Positions 15,696 to 24,434 of a stretch of DNA of 43,231 nt are shown one piece after another; positions within the stretch are counted from its first letter, which is position 1, and each line of letters begins with the position of its first letter. The position numbers and the translations under genes are program-made. Below the pieces are notes generated by a model. The model saw only the letters and a program-made list of their open reading frames with translations, did no database searches and was not told the origin of the DNA. Origin of the DNA: Acidobacteriota bacterium (GTDB lineage: Bacteria; Acidobacteriota; UBA6911); NCBI GenBank assembly GCA_016929335.1, contig JAFGIY010000095.1:1-43231 (forward strand), given 5' to 3'.

Positions 15696-17378
15696 TCACC
15701 GCTCAGATATATCTCGCGCCCTTACCAATGCTGTTTTGGCCATCTGCGCGTACAGCTGCGCTTTTGCGTAATAGGTCATGGCCTCGGCCCACAAACCCGT
15801 TCTTTTCTTTGCATCGGCCGATATACCGGCAAACGAGGCCCTGTCCATTCCCTGGGAATAGGCCGCCATTGCCTGATCGAGCTTGCATTCAATGTCACCT
15901 GCAACGGCCGTTGTGAGATAGCCGGCTATCGCATTCATGTCGTGCTCAAAAGAATCACAGGCGTCCCAATACATAGCCAGAGCATCGATATCCGCCTGTT
16001 TCACGACCGTTTTGGGATCGGTTGCCAGCTTGATTTTGACATACTCGCCGGTGGCATATGCCGGAAGCCCCCGGCCGCTCGGCGTGCCCGCCTGCAGATA
16101 GGCGATCTGATCCGCTGCATGGAAAATAGCCTGGCCTACGGACGTGTGGCTGTTTGAAATTTCCTCAACTCCCGGTCGATTGCGGTTCCACAGGGACTTG
16201 CCCGCATCATACCAGTCGCAAGAGGCAAACAGGTTTTTCCCGAATGCGAAATTGACGGCGCCGGCGGATGTATCTTTGAGAAACCGGGATACGGTGTCAT
16301 GGCGGGCGTAAGTGCCGAGGCTGCTCAGCCATTTCGGATTAAGGGCATGCAGAGACGGATGGACAAGATGGTTCGTCTGAACGACGAACGGACCGGGTTC
16401 GCCTCTATCGCCGGGTCGACTCAAACGAAAGTGATCGGCAGTGCCTTCAAATACCGAAATGCTTCCCGAAGCATCGGTGAAAATGAAGCCGCCTGTAACT
16501 CCGGCTTTGGGTGTGGATTTCAGATATTCCAGGGCTTCAGCAGGCGATGCAGTCAGTTGAGCAAGGTAATGGAAATAGACTTCCGGCGCAACGCCCCAGA
16601 CGGGCGCATCGGACATGATGGCAGTCATCGTCCAGGCAAAGCCTTTACTGTTCATCGCAAAGTTCGAGCTCACCCTTCCCGCATAGGTCTGAGATACAAA
16701 GCCGGCACCGTGCCGGGGAAACGCCAGAAGAATGATATTGTCCATCATTTCGGTCTCGGCCATGGATGTTATCCCGTGAATCGGTTTCCCGTCCGGCGTC
16801 ATAGGCCCTGTCGCGGCAAAGGTGTTGCAGGAATGCGGTCCGGCTTTTGGCGCGGCTGACGAGGCAGCACGAGGCGGAACGATGCCGGTTTCAGACGGGT
16901 AGGGCGCCTTGGGTCTCGACCAAAGCTCCGTGGGATACACCATAAGCATGATCAGGTCGAGGTAGCTCACATCATATCCTTTACGCCTGCATCCATCCAT
17001 GATGCCGAGAAGCCATTCTTTGTAGACCGGATCATGCTTTGTCAAATAGTAGTCCCAAACCTGCATATCCTTGTCTGTCGTCTCGCTCCCGATGCTGTCA
17101 TAAAGGCGGCTCTTGAAAATCGCGACGTTGTGAACGATGGCCGCCGCCGTCTGTTCGCCGTACTGAATCCCCATCTCCCGGTCGGTCCCGTTGACAACAA
17201 CCACCTGCGGAAAACCGGTAGACAGGTAGGGTTGAGACGGCGGCGAGGCTGTTATAGTGACGTTTTGTGCTGAGCGGTTTTTCTGCGGATCGGCCGCAAA
17301 ACCGGACAACCAAAACACGATCAGGCAGAGACCGATCACGAAATACAATGCGAGCGGGATTTGACGATTCCTTTTCAT
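15696..17378 (-). CDS. C45/AAT-like Ntn hydrolase, exported
   Basis: A 560-residue protein. The ATG at 17378 is preceded by AAAGGAG at 8 bases. An N-terminal hydrophobic segment (residues 8-28) is a signal peptide or anchor. The centre resembles the acyl-CoA:6-aminopenicillanate acyltransferase (peptidase C45) family of Ntn hydrolases: Cys184 in HSCNTFAATGPMTPDGKPIHG is the likely autocatalytic nucleophile, followed by NFAMNSKGFAWTM and VVQTNHLVHP blocks typical of the fold. Compared with fungal AAT it has a longer N-terminal part before the Cys and a C-terminal extension of about 180 residues. Such bacterial homologues act on amides such as N-acyl amino acids or bile salts; the substrate here is unknown. 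Confidence 0.8.
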   Translation of the reverse strand: MKRNRQIPLALYFVIGLCLIVFWLSGFAADPQKNRSAQNVTITASPPSQPYLSTGFPQVVVVNGTDREMGIQYGEQTAAAIVHNVAIFKSRLYDSIGSETTDKDMQVWDYYLTKHDPVYKEWLLGIMDGCRRKGYDVSYLDLIMLMVYPTELWSRPKAPYPSETGIVPPRAASSAAPKAGPHSCNTFAATGPMTPDGKPIHGITSMAETEMMDNIILLAFPRHGAGFVSQTYAGRVSSNFAMNSKGFAWTMTAIMSDAPVWGVAPEVYFHYLAQLTASPAEALEYLKSTPKAGVTGGFIFTDASGSISVFEGTADHFRLSRPGDRGEPGPFVVQTNHLVHPSLHALNPKWLSSLGTYARHDTVSRFLKDTSAGAVNFAFGKNLFASCDWYDAGKSLWNRNRPGVEEISNSHTSVGQAIFHAADQIAYLQAGTPSGRGLPAYATGEYVKIKLATDPKTVVKQADIDALAMYWDACDSFEHDMNAIAGYLTTAVAGDIECKLDQAMAAYSQGMDRASFAGISADAKKRTGLWAEAMTYYAKAQLYAQMAKTALVRARDISER

Positions 17379-17501
17379 TGTGGTTCTCCTTTATAGCCGG
17401 ACTGATCCGATACTACACCAGCTCTTCATCAATATTTCCTTCATTTTCTTGCGGTATGAAACGGAGTGGCCTATATCTCAAGGCAAGCATTTGGCAGGGA
17501 T

Positions 17502-17870
17502 AGGAAGGATTGACTGCCGTTTTGGCTTCAGATCCTTCACTGGACCTCGGACGCAAACCTATCCGTGTCCTCTCTCGACTGCTGATGGCATGCAATCTGT
17601 TTTTGCTTGAATATCTCGGATCCGGTTGCAGATCTATCCTGTTGCCGAAAATGGCTTTTAATACACGATTACATTATTGCAAAAATATTCCGTTCGGCTT
17701 TGAATTACACTTCCCGAGCCGGGAACAAGGGGCGGATTTTCTGCGGATATTCCTTAAAATGAAAAATGGCCGGGGCGAAATTGCGGCTAAGGGCGAAAAT
17801 TGGGTCGATTTTCGGGGAATCCTGCTGATATTCAAAAACATCCGTCGGCCCGACCCCGTTTCCACATTAT
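17502..17870 (+). repeat. Dispersed repeat, long copy 4
   Basis: Matches the other copies from GGAAGGATTGACTGCCG to ACATTATTGCAAAAATATT (about 17695), then continues more divergently to GGCCCGACCCCGTTTCCAC near 17868, shared with the tail of copy 2. It lacks the TTCCAGCGAAA part present in copies 1-3, an internal deletion of about 15 bases. It lies upstream of the C45 gene and marks the right limit of the repeat-rich half. Confidence 0.75.
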
Positions 17871-18000
17871 AAAAAAATGTGCGACAGGCATAGACAAAGG
17901 ACTCCATAGACGATTCATGATTGCATGTGTCCAAGAATGAAGTGGGTGGCTCGTTCATTCCCGAGAGTTCGCCATCGGTGAAGCGCGTCGTCCTGACATG

Positions 18001-18194
18001 CTAATTGCCTGCTGGACAGGAAGCTTTTCTATTGTGGATCAAGTATAATTGAAACGTGTGAATTTCCTCGATGCTGAACAGCTCTGGAGGTTTGCTGAAG
18101 TGCTTTGCGAATTGGACAATGCGATTCATACAGAATTCCCGGTATTGAGTGAAAAACATCGCACCTTGATGTCTGCGATCATTCGTTGATGGAG
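18001..18194 (-). pseudogene. Frameshifted tyrosine-recombinase remnant (N-terminal domain)
   Basis: Two overlapping minus-strand frames together rebuild the N-terminal SAM-like, core-binding domain of a phage/Xer-type integrase. The first (about 18194-18131) gives QRMIADIKVRCFSLNTGNSV and then a stop. The second (about 18147-18010) gives MNRIVQFAKHF followed by SKPPELFSIEEI and a HTFQLYLIHNRKAS end. The order matches intact family members without a gap, so a single-base frameshift is the simplest explanation. The catalytic domain (R..HxxR..Y) is absent. It is a dead fragment. Confidence 0.65.
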
Positions 18195-18564
18195 GATCGT
18201 CCTGGAAAGCTGCCCTCAACAGGAATATGGTCTTGCTGACAGTATTGTGTACTTGAGAGAAGCTTATCCGTGGTTCTATATTGGCTTTATCCTCCGGATA
18301 TTTGCTGAAGCGGCCGGTCAGGCTGAGCGATCACTGCAAATGCCGATCAGCAGAATTATTTGGAACTACAGCAAGCTCCGGGGATAACCGCACAGCGGCT
18401 TCATTTATAGCCGGCCATCGGCGGTTCTCACGGTGTCAATCAAGGAAGAAACAGATTCAAAAGGGCTATTTGCCCTTCCTATCCTCCTGCTTTTGAGATT
18501 CACCGGAGTGGATGTGCGAAAGGAAAGCAGGCCACCATGGTTGAGCAGATAGGACGATTTTGAT
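18195..18564. other. No gene recognised upstream of the ATPase gene
   Basis: Plus-strand frames here (e.g. 18281-18496) show no motif or ribosome-binding site. The last 20 bases carry an AGGA about ten bases before the ATPase ATG. Some of this may be decayed mobile-element DNA next to the integrase remnant, but I cannot identify it. Confidence 0.3.
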
Positions 18565-21354
18565 ATGGAGACGAGCGATTTTTCCTCACTATGGCTTCGC
18601 TTCATAGATGAGCTGGATGCGAGGCATCAAAGGTTTTACTCCGAAATCGAGGCATGCTGGAACAATCTCGCCGCGCTTCTTCAAAAGCAGGCGGACAGGA
18701 TCTCAAACGGGGGATGGGAGCATCCGCCGGCAGGCAATTTATCCTCCGTCCTGGATGTTGCCAAGACAGAGGGCGCGATATTCCTTTTTGATCCGATGCT
18801 CGCCCTGAAAAAAGCCCGGCCGCAGGAAAGAGCGCTCAACGCCATTGATGACTATCAATCCGGGATTGAAGACATAGTGCGCCTCCTGCCCAAGACTATT
18901 TCCGTTTCACGGAAGGATCTTCAAAACAGCCTGAACTGGAAGGGGAAGCGCTTCCGGCATCTTTTGCTGCATCTGAGGCGAAAGCCTGTTTCGTTCCGTC
19001 TGCGTGAAGCAGTGCGTCAAATTCTGCTGGAGCATTCCGCGCAACGCGCGAAATGCGACGGCCGACTGCTGCTGTTGCTGTCGCGGGGGACGCTTTCCCT
19101 GTTGATTCCCTGGCAGTTTATGCGCAACGACGCGCTTAAAGTACTTGGCGGGAGTCCATCAAATTCTCACGCTCTCGAAGAAGCGAGCCGCGACTGGCGG
19201 CAAATGATACTGGCCATTAAGAATACGGGGGAACGATGCCTCACCGAACATAAGCTCTGGAGGCAGCGCCTATCAGGGCTCCTCACAGGTGCGATGTTGG
19301 CAGGAGACGGGCGTCTTTCGGATAGGCGAAGAAACCGGGCAAGAGACCGCTGGCAGGATTGCTTCCGATTCTGGTCCGGCCAGCATAGAGTGATTGTGGC
19401 TCAGCTGGAGCTCGAATCCTCTTCCGCCCGGCTGATGGAAAAAGCAACGGCGATTTCGGGCGAATCTCTCGCATCGGTTGATGAGGAACACACTCAGCTT
19501 ATCTCTGAGCTGGAAAAAGCCAGCCAATGGCTGACAGACTGGCAGACAAACCACGTGGAATCACCCTTTCCGCCTCCGGAAGCGCGGCTGCTTTCCGCGG
19601 AAGACCGGGCGGATGAATGGAAACGGAAGCTGGAGGCTGCCGGCCGAGTCGCATTGCCTGCGGGTATCGAATCCGTAGATCTGAAGCGGATACTTCCGGG
19701 CCGCGGCAGGCAGCATCGATCGATTGCCGCAGAAGACTGCTTTGTACGATCGCTGTCGGACATCGGGCGCGGAACCGCGAGAACCGGTTTCGGTGAGGCG
19801 GAGGAAGGGCATCGTGCCATTGTCCGTGAGATCGAGCGGGCGCGAGAAGTGGCTGCATACAGTATTGAAGTCGGAAGGAGTGAAAGCGAAGACGAAGAAA
19901 GCCGGCAGGTGGTACGCGACGGCATTGCCAACGCTCTATCGCTGCTGGCCTATCAAAAAAAGTCCGTAACCGATTATCACCCGGTGGTCGAGCGAAGACT
20001 TACGGAAGCGCTGGTTTCCACATTTCTTCAGTTTCATCTCCGGATGGAAGAGAGCCTGCTGGGTTTGTTCAAGCATCTGGCGCGCCAGAAGGGAAGCCAG
20101 GTCGTCCACACGGGCGTTGAAGCTACCATCTCCAAGATCAAAGCCGGATCGCGATGGCTTAGAGACCGGACATCACAAGTCAACAAATACATGCTGGCCA
20201 GGCTTGGCTGGTCGCCTCCCTCAACGGTAGCCATAAGACCGGTAATTCGCAGAGAATACCTTGGAGAGATATTGAACCTGAAGGCGGGGCCGAGAGAATT
20301 GCCCGCAATCTACAGACGGCTTTTCCGGCTTGCTCCTGTTGAAGATCAGCGTTTCCTCGTCGGGCGCGAAGCGGAAATGGCGGCGGCGGCACAAGCGCGC
20401 AGCTTTTGGGAGGAAGGCCGGGCTGTTGCTATCCTTGTCGCGGGTGCGCGCGGCAGCGGGAAAACGAGCTTTCTGAATTGCGCCTGCACGGCTGTTTTCG
20501 GCGACCTGCCTGTGATGAGCGGGCAGTTTATACAACGAATAACCACCGCCCATGCCATGCAGTCATTTCTTGCTTCACTTCTGCAAACCGATGAAGCCGA
20601 TCTGAGAAGCCGGCTCAAATCCGCAAAACAGCTGATCGTTCTGGAAGAAGTCGAGCGCACGTATATAAGGCGCATCGGCGGATTTCAGGGGCTGCGGGCG
20701 CTGCTGGACTTGATAGCCGCAACCTCCGGAAACGTGCTCTGGATACTCAGCCTTAATGAAGTGGCGCTGCGCTATCTTACGAGAGTTATTTCCATAGAGG
20801 AATATTTCTCCCACCGGATTAACGCAATGGCTGTGGCGCCGCAGCATCTGCGCAACGCTATTCTGCTGAGGCACAACCTATCCGGGCTCAGACTGCATTT
20901 TGCCGAACCTCCTCCCTCCATGTCGCGAAACATAAAAGTCCGGCAGCTTTTCGGGCTTGAAAAGGATGCCGAGCAGAATTTTTTTGATTCGCTTTATCGA
21001 CAATCGGAAGGCATCTTCCGGTCGGCTTTCGAATTATGGCAACAATCGGTGGACCGGGTCGAGGGCGGAGTCCTTTACATGCTGCATCCGGTCGATCCGT
21101 CTTTTGAGGGAGTCATTTCCCGGTTTACGCTTGAAGATACGTTCATCCTTCAGTCTATCCTGCAGCACGGCAGTCTGACGCCGGAAGAAATATCTCAGAT
21201 TTTCGATTACTCCCCGGAACGCAGCAACAGCCGCATAGAGAAGCTGATTGCATGGGAAATCATTGAAGCGGATCCGAACAGCCCCGGCTTCAGAGTCCGG
21301 CCTGAGGCCGGACGCGTAGTGCGTGAAGCCCTCTATCGTCAAAACCTGCTATAA
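18565..21354 (+). CDS. Large AAA/STAND-like ATPase, function unknown
   Basis: A 929-residue protein I do not recognise as a named family. Residues 1 to about 600 are mostly helical and charged, with one hydrophobic stretch at 168-186 (LLLLLSRGTLSLLIPWQFM) that could contact or cross the membrane. A P-loop ATPase domain follows: Walker A GARGSGKT at 627-634, a Walker-B-like LIVLEE at 690-695 (Glu where Asp is usual) and a sensor-1-like LSLNE near 727. The last 75 residues look like a winged-helix domain (LTPEEISQIF..NSRIEKLIAWEII). There is no signal peptide. Twelve bases separate it from an MscS gene with a strong ribosome-binding site, so ATPase and channel are almost certainly co-transcribed. 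I infer an ATP-dependent sensor or regulator of the channels; this is untested. Confidence 0.75.
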   Translation: METSDFSSLWLRFIDELDARHQRFYSEIEACWNNLAALLQKQADRISNGGWEHPPAGNLSSVLDVAKTEGAIFLFDPMLALKKARPQERALNAIDDYQSGIEDIVRLLPKTISVSRKDLQNSLNWKGKRFRHLLLHLRRKPVSFRLREAVRQILLEHSAQRAKCDGRLLLLLSRGTLSLLIPWQFMRNDALKVLGGSPSNSHALEEASRDWRQMILAIKNTGERCLTEHKLWRQRLSGLLTGAMLAGDGRLSDRRRNRARDRWQDCFRFWSGQHRVIVAQLELESSSARLMEKATAISGESLASVDEEHTQLISELEKASQWLTDWQTNHVESPFPPPEARLLSAEDRADEWKRKLEAAGRVALPAGIESVDLKRILPGRGRQHRSIAAEDCFVRSLSDIGRGTARTGFGEAEEGHRAIVREIERAREVAAYSIEVGRSESEDEESRQVVRDGIANALSLLAYQKKSVTDYHPVVERRLTEALVSTFLQFHLRMEESLLGLFKHLARQKGSQVVHTGVEATISKIKAGSRWLRDRTSQVNKYMLARLGWSPPSTVAIRPVIRREYLGEILNLKAGPRELPAIYRRLFRLAPVEDQRFLVGREAEMAAAAQARSFWEEGRAVAILVAGARGSGKTSFLNCACTAVFGDLPVMSGQFIQRITTAHAMQSFLASLLQTDEADLRSRLKSAKQLIVLEEVERTYIRRIGGFQGLRALLDLIAATSGNVLWILSLNEVALRYLTRVISIEEYFSHRINAMAVAPQHLRNAILLRHNLSGLRLHFAEPPPSMSRNIKVRQLFGLEKDAEQNFFDSLYRQSEGIFRSAFELWQQSVDRVEGGVLYMLHPVDPSFEGVISRFTLEDTFILQSILQHGSLTPEEISQIFDYSPERSNSRIEKLIAWEIIEADPNSPGFRVRPEAGRVVREALYRQNLL

Positions 21355-21366
21355 GGAGAGAGATCC

Positions 21367-22212
21367 ATGCACGCGATACACAGCCGGTTCTTCCTTGCGG
21401 TCCAACTGCCGGAGCTTTCGTTTTCAGATAGAATAACCCCCGCAAAGCTGACTGAAATCGCATTGCTCATACTGATCGCCTGGATTGCCATACAGTGGTT
21501 GTCAAAATTATTAAATCTGCTCGGCAACAAAATACCCAGATCGCGATTCCTGATGAAACTGTTGGAGCCCGCTTCCAGAATCGGAATATGGTTTGTGGTT
21601 ATGTTTGCCATCATCCATATATTGGCTCCCGAGCATGAGGCCTTCTGGGCTTCACTGGCATCCCTCGGGCTGGCGATCGGACTCGGAGCCCAGGATCTTA
21701 TCAAGAATGTCATCGGCGGCATCATCGTGCTGATTGATCGCCCCTATCAGCTTGGTGATCGAGTGAGGATAGGCGATGCATATGGGGAAATTGATCATAT
21801 CGGATTAAGGAGTACAAAGCTGACAACGCCGGAGGACACTCGGGTAACGATACCAAATCTGGATATTCTCAACCGCCAGGTTTTTAATGCAAATTCCGGC
21901 GTGCCCGACTGCCAGGTTGTAACCGATCTGTACCTGCCGCCGGATGCCAGTCCGGATTCAGCCGTTGAGATCGGCTATGAAGCGGCCGCCTGTTCTCCAT
22001 ACCTCCTTGCACAAAAGCCGATTGTCGTGCTCGTTGCTCATGGTTTCGATCGCAGGCCTTATGTGCGCCTCAGAATCAAGGCTTATGTCTTCGACCATCG
22101 CCACGAGCCTAAAATGATGAGCGATATCACGAGCCGCGCTACCAGGGAGTTTATCCGACTCGGATTCCTCAAGGGGTGGGAATCGGAGGGAATCCGGCCG
22201 GCGACTCAATAG
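21367..22212 (+). CDS. MscS-family mechanosensitive channel (first of three)
   Basis: A 281-residue membrane protein with AAGGAG upstream of the ATG. Three transmembrane helices (about 29-50, 69-88, 92-125) are followed by the MscS beta domain. The pore helix and hallmark region is well conserved: LGLAIGLGAQDLIKNVIGG then IVLIDRPYQLGDRVRIG and the VTIPNLDILN segment. This is about the size of E. coli MscS, so it is a minimal channel rather than an MscK/MscM-type giant. It would release solutes at high membrane tension. Its position directly after the ATPase, 12 bases apart, is the unusual feature. Confidence 0.92.
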   Translation: MHAIHSRFFLAVQLPELSFSDRITPAKLTEIALLILIAWIAIQWLSKLLNLLGNKIPRSRFLMKLLEPASRIGIWFVVMFAIIHILAPEHEAFWASLASLGLAIGLGAQDLIKNVIGGIIVLIDRPYQLGDRVRIGDAYGEIDHIGLRSTKLTTPEDTRVTIPNLDILNRQVFNANSGVPDCQVVTDLYLPPDASPDSAVEIGYEAAACSPYLLAQKPIVVLVAHGFDRRPYVRLRIKAYVFDHRHEPKMMSDITSRATREFIRLGFLKGWESEGIRPATQ

Positions 22213-22322
22213 CACCAAAGCCAGGGCCGGTGGAGTCTTCCGAGCCGCTGTTTGACCCTGTCTGTCAACAAATCCCGGATTCGTCAAAGAATTCGAACGG
22301 TCAAAACCCACGGAGAAGCCGT
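22213..22322. other. Spacer between the two tandem MscS genes
   Basis: 110 bases with no terminator hairpin seen and GGAG seven bases before the next ATG, so read-through from the ATPase-channel operon is expected. An in-frame start at 22176 would overlap the first channel gene but its product end shows no membrane or family character. Confidence 0.4.
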
Positions 22323-23255
22323 ATGGAAGAGCAACTGAGAAGATGGTTCTATGATCCGACAATGGGAAAGATAATCGCCGCTGTCGTTTCACTCATCGTC
22401 CTTTATGTTCTTGTTCGTTTCGCACAGCGTTCTGTTTCCCGATACATCAAGGAAACCGTCCTGCGATATCGCGTTCGAAAGGCTCTGGCTTTCCTGGGCT
22501 ATTTCCTCGGAGTGATCGTCCTCGGAACCGTCTTCAGCGAACGCCTCAGCGGCCTGACTGTAGCATTCGGTGTCGCAGGCGCTGGGATCGCTTTCGCTCT
22601 TCAGGAAGTCATCGCCAGTGCCGCCGGCTGGTTCGCGATTACGTTCGGCCAGTTTTATTCGCCCGGAGATCGCATCCAGCTGGGCGGTATCAAGGGCGAT
22701 GTGATCGACATCGGTATCCTCCGCACAACTTTGATGGAATGCGGGCAATGGGTGAATGGCGACAACTATAACGGGCGGATAGTGCGCATTGCCAACAGCT
22801 TCGTTTTCAAGGAACCGGTTTTCAACTATTCTGCCGATTTCCCGTTCCTGTGGGATGAAATCGTTCTGCCCGTACGCTATGGATCGGACTGGGAATATGC
22901 GCGACAGATCTTCACTCGTGTAGCGAACGAGGTTTGCGCGGATTACGCCGAGCAATCGCGCGAAGCGTGGAAGAAAACCGTCATGAAATACCGGTTGGAG
23001 GATGCCCGGATCGAGCCGATGATAACCCTGGCGGCAAACGACAACTGGATCGAATTTACCGCCCGCTATATTGTGGACTATCGCAGGCGCCGTTTCACGA
23101 AGGATCGCCTGTTCACGCGCATGCTGGAAGAGGTGGACAAGTCCGGCAATCGCATCCGGCTTGCATCCGCAACTTTCGAAGTCACCAATATCCCCCGTCT
23201 GGAATTCCAGTTTGCGGAAGGAAAAGGATCTCTGGATCCGAAGTACGTTCCCTAG
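22323..23255 (+). CDS. MscS-family mechanosensitive channel (second)
   Basis: A 310-residue membrane protein. The ATG at 22323 was chosen because of GGAG at 7 bases and because the predicted protein then begins just before TM1. Helices lie near 15-35, 52-72 and 76-110. TM3 reads AFGVAGAGIAFALQEVIASA, followed by SPGDRIQLGGIKGDVIDIG. It is clearly MscS-like but diverged from the first gene: the loop after the beta domain has an insertion (MECGQWVNGDNYNGRIVRI) and the C-terminal alpha/beta part is longer. Two non-redundant channels in one operon could form separate homo-oligomers or mixed heptamers. Confidence 0.88.
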   Translation: MEEQLRRWFYDPTMGKIIAAVVSLIVLYVLVRFAQRSVSRYIKETVLRYRVRKALAFLGYFLGVIVLGTVFSERLSGLTVAFGVAGAGIAFALQEVIASAAGWFAITFGQFYSPGDRIQLGGIKGDVIDIGILRTTLMECGQWVNGDNYNGRIVRIANSFVFKEPVFNYSADFPFLWDEIVLPVRYGSDWEYARQIFTRVANEVCADYAEQSREAWKKTVMKYRLEDARIEPMITLAANDNWIEFTARYIVDYRRRRFTKDRLFTRMLEEVDKSGNRIRLASATFEVTNIPRLEFQFAEGKGSLDPKYVP

Positions 23256-23259
23256 AGAT

Positions 23260-24261
23260 TTATCCGGTCTGGGGACTCAGAGAAATCGGGGCGCTGACCG
23301 ATTTCAGATGCAGATCCCGTTGCGGGAATGGGATCTCAATTCCGTTTTCCCGGAAAGCCTGGAATATCCGGAAATACAGTTCGCTTTTCAGGATCTGGGG
23401 AGTCTGGACCCGCCGTGCAGTCCAAACGCGCAAATCAAAATCCAGAGAGCTTTCGCCGAAACCCCGGAAGATGACGTCAGGCTTGGGATTCGGAAGCACA
23501 TCGGCGTGTTCCGCGGCAACATTCAGCAGGATATCCCGCACGGTTTCCGGATCACTTCCATACGAAACGCCCAGCGGCACCGAGAACCGCACCTGCCGAT
23601 CTTCGGCTGTCCAGTTGGTAACCGGCTTTTGGGTAAATTCGGAATTGGGGACAATGACGTCGATATTGTCGTTTGTCCGGACCCACGTCGCCCGCGCGCC
23701 AATGTGTACGACATCTCCATTCAGCGATCCGACCTCAACCCGGTCTCCGACTTTGATGGATCGCTCGATAAGAAGGATAATGCCGACGGTGAAATTATTG
23801 GCCACCGTCTGAAGTCCGAGGCCGATGCCGATGCCGATCGCGCCCCCCAGCACTATCAAGCTGTTCAGGTTCACACCGATGGATTGGAGCACGATCATGA
23901 ATCCTATCACGAAGACGAGATAACCGATTCCACGCTCCAGGGCATACTGCTGTCCGATATCCAGGGAAGTGCGTGCCAGGATCTGATATCGGACAAGCCT
24001 GCGAATAGCGCGTGCAGCCAGGATAATAATCAGCAGCAAAACAAAGGACTTGATGAGAAACGGCGGCGTAATCGGGACGTTTCCCAGGTGGAAATAGGGC
24101 TTCGACCAGAGGCGCATGAAATCCGGCCCAATCCATCGCGTAATCCAGGGCAGGAAAATAGGAGAAAGCAGTCTCCATAACAGCAGCAGCGCCAGCAGCC
24201 CTGCAAGCAAAAACACGTTGCGCATGCCGATTGCACTATGAGGCTTGGTCTCTTTCATCAT
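23260..24261 (-). CDS. MscS-family mechanosensitive channel (third, convergent)
   Basis: A 333-residue protein on the opposite strand; its stop lies only four bases from the stop of the second channel gene. Start at 24261 with GGAG seven bases upstream. Four predicted helices (about 14-36, 67-89, 110-130, 133-168), one more than the other two. The pore region GGAIGIGIGLGLQTVANNF and the following LIERSIKVGDRVEVGSLNGDV are the most canonical of the three. It ends in a short tail after FPQRDLHLK. Since it points away from the ATPase it must have its own promoter, in the 173 bases shared divergently with the permease gene. Confidence 0.92.
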   Translation of the reverse strand: MMKETKPHSAIGMRNVFLLAGLLALLLLWRLLSPIFLPWITRWIGPDFMRLWSKPYFHLGNVPITPPFLIKSFVLLLIIILAARAIRRLVRYQILARTSLDIGQQYALERGIGYLVFVIGFMIVLQSIGVNLNSLIVLGGAIGIGIGLGLQTVANNFTVGIILLIERSIKVGDRVEVGSLNGDVVHIGARATWVRTNDNIDVIVPNSEFTQKPVTNWTAEDRQVRFSVPLGVSYGSDPETVRDILLNVAAEHADVLPNPKPDVIFRGFGESSLDFDLRVWTARRVQTPQILKSELYFRIFQAFRENGIEIPFPQRDLHLKSVSAPISLSPQTG

Positions 24262-24434
24262 TCATCATCTCCAAAATGGAAATAGGAAATTAATGGCTGA
24301 CCTTCTGTTTGCAATATTATGGCATACTTGAAACCTGAGATGTTAATCCGGGGAAGGAGCTGAGGTATGTTTCGATCGACAGGCCCGATCTTCATGTAAA
24401 ATTCCGCTCGGCAGAATTCTCAAGGACAACGCTG

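Noticed and set aside
195..17870. Repeat family as a CRISPR array or integron attC sites
   Set aside because: Copies are several kilobases apart with no regular short spacers, no cas genes, no integron integrase, and genes lie in both orientations.
23071..24180. 369-codon plus-strand frame
   Set aside because: Overlaps the second and third MscS genes out of frame or antisense; both real genes carry complete family signatures.
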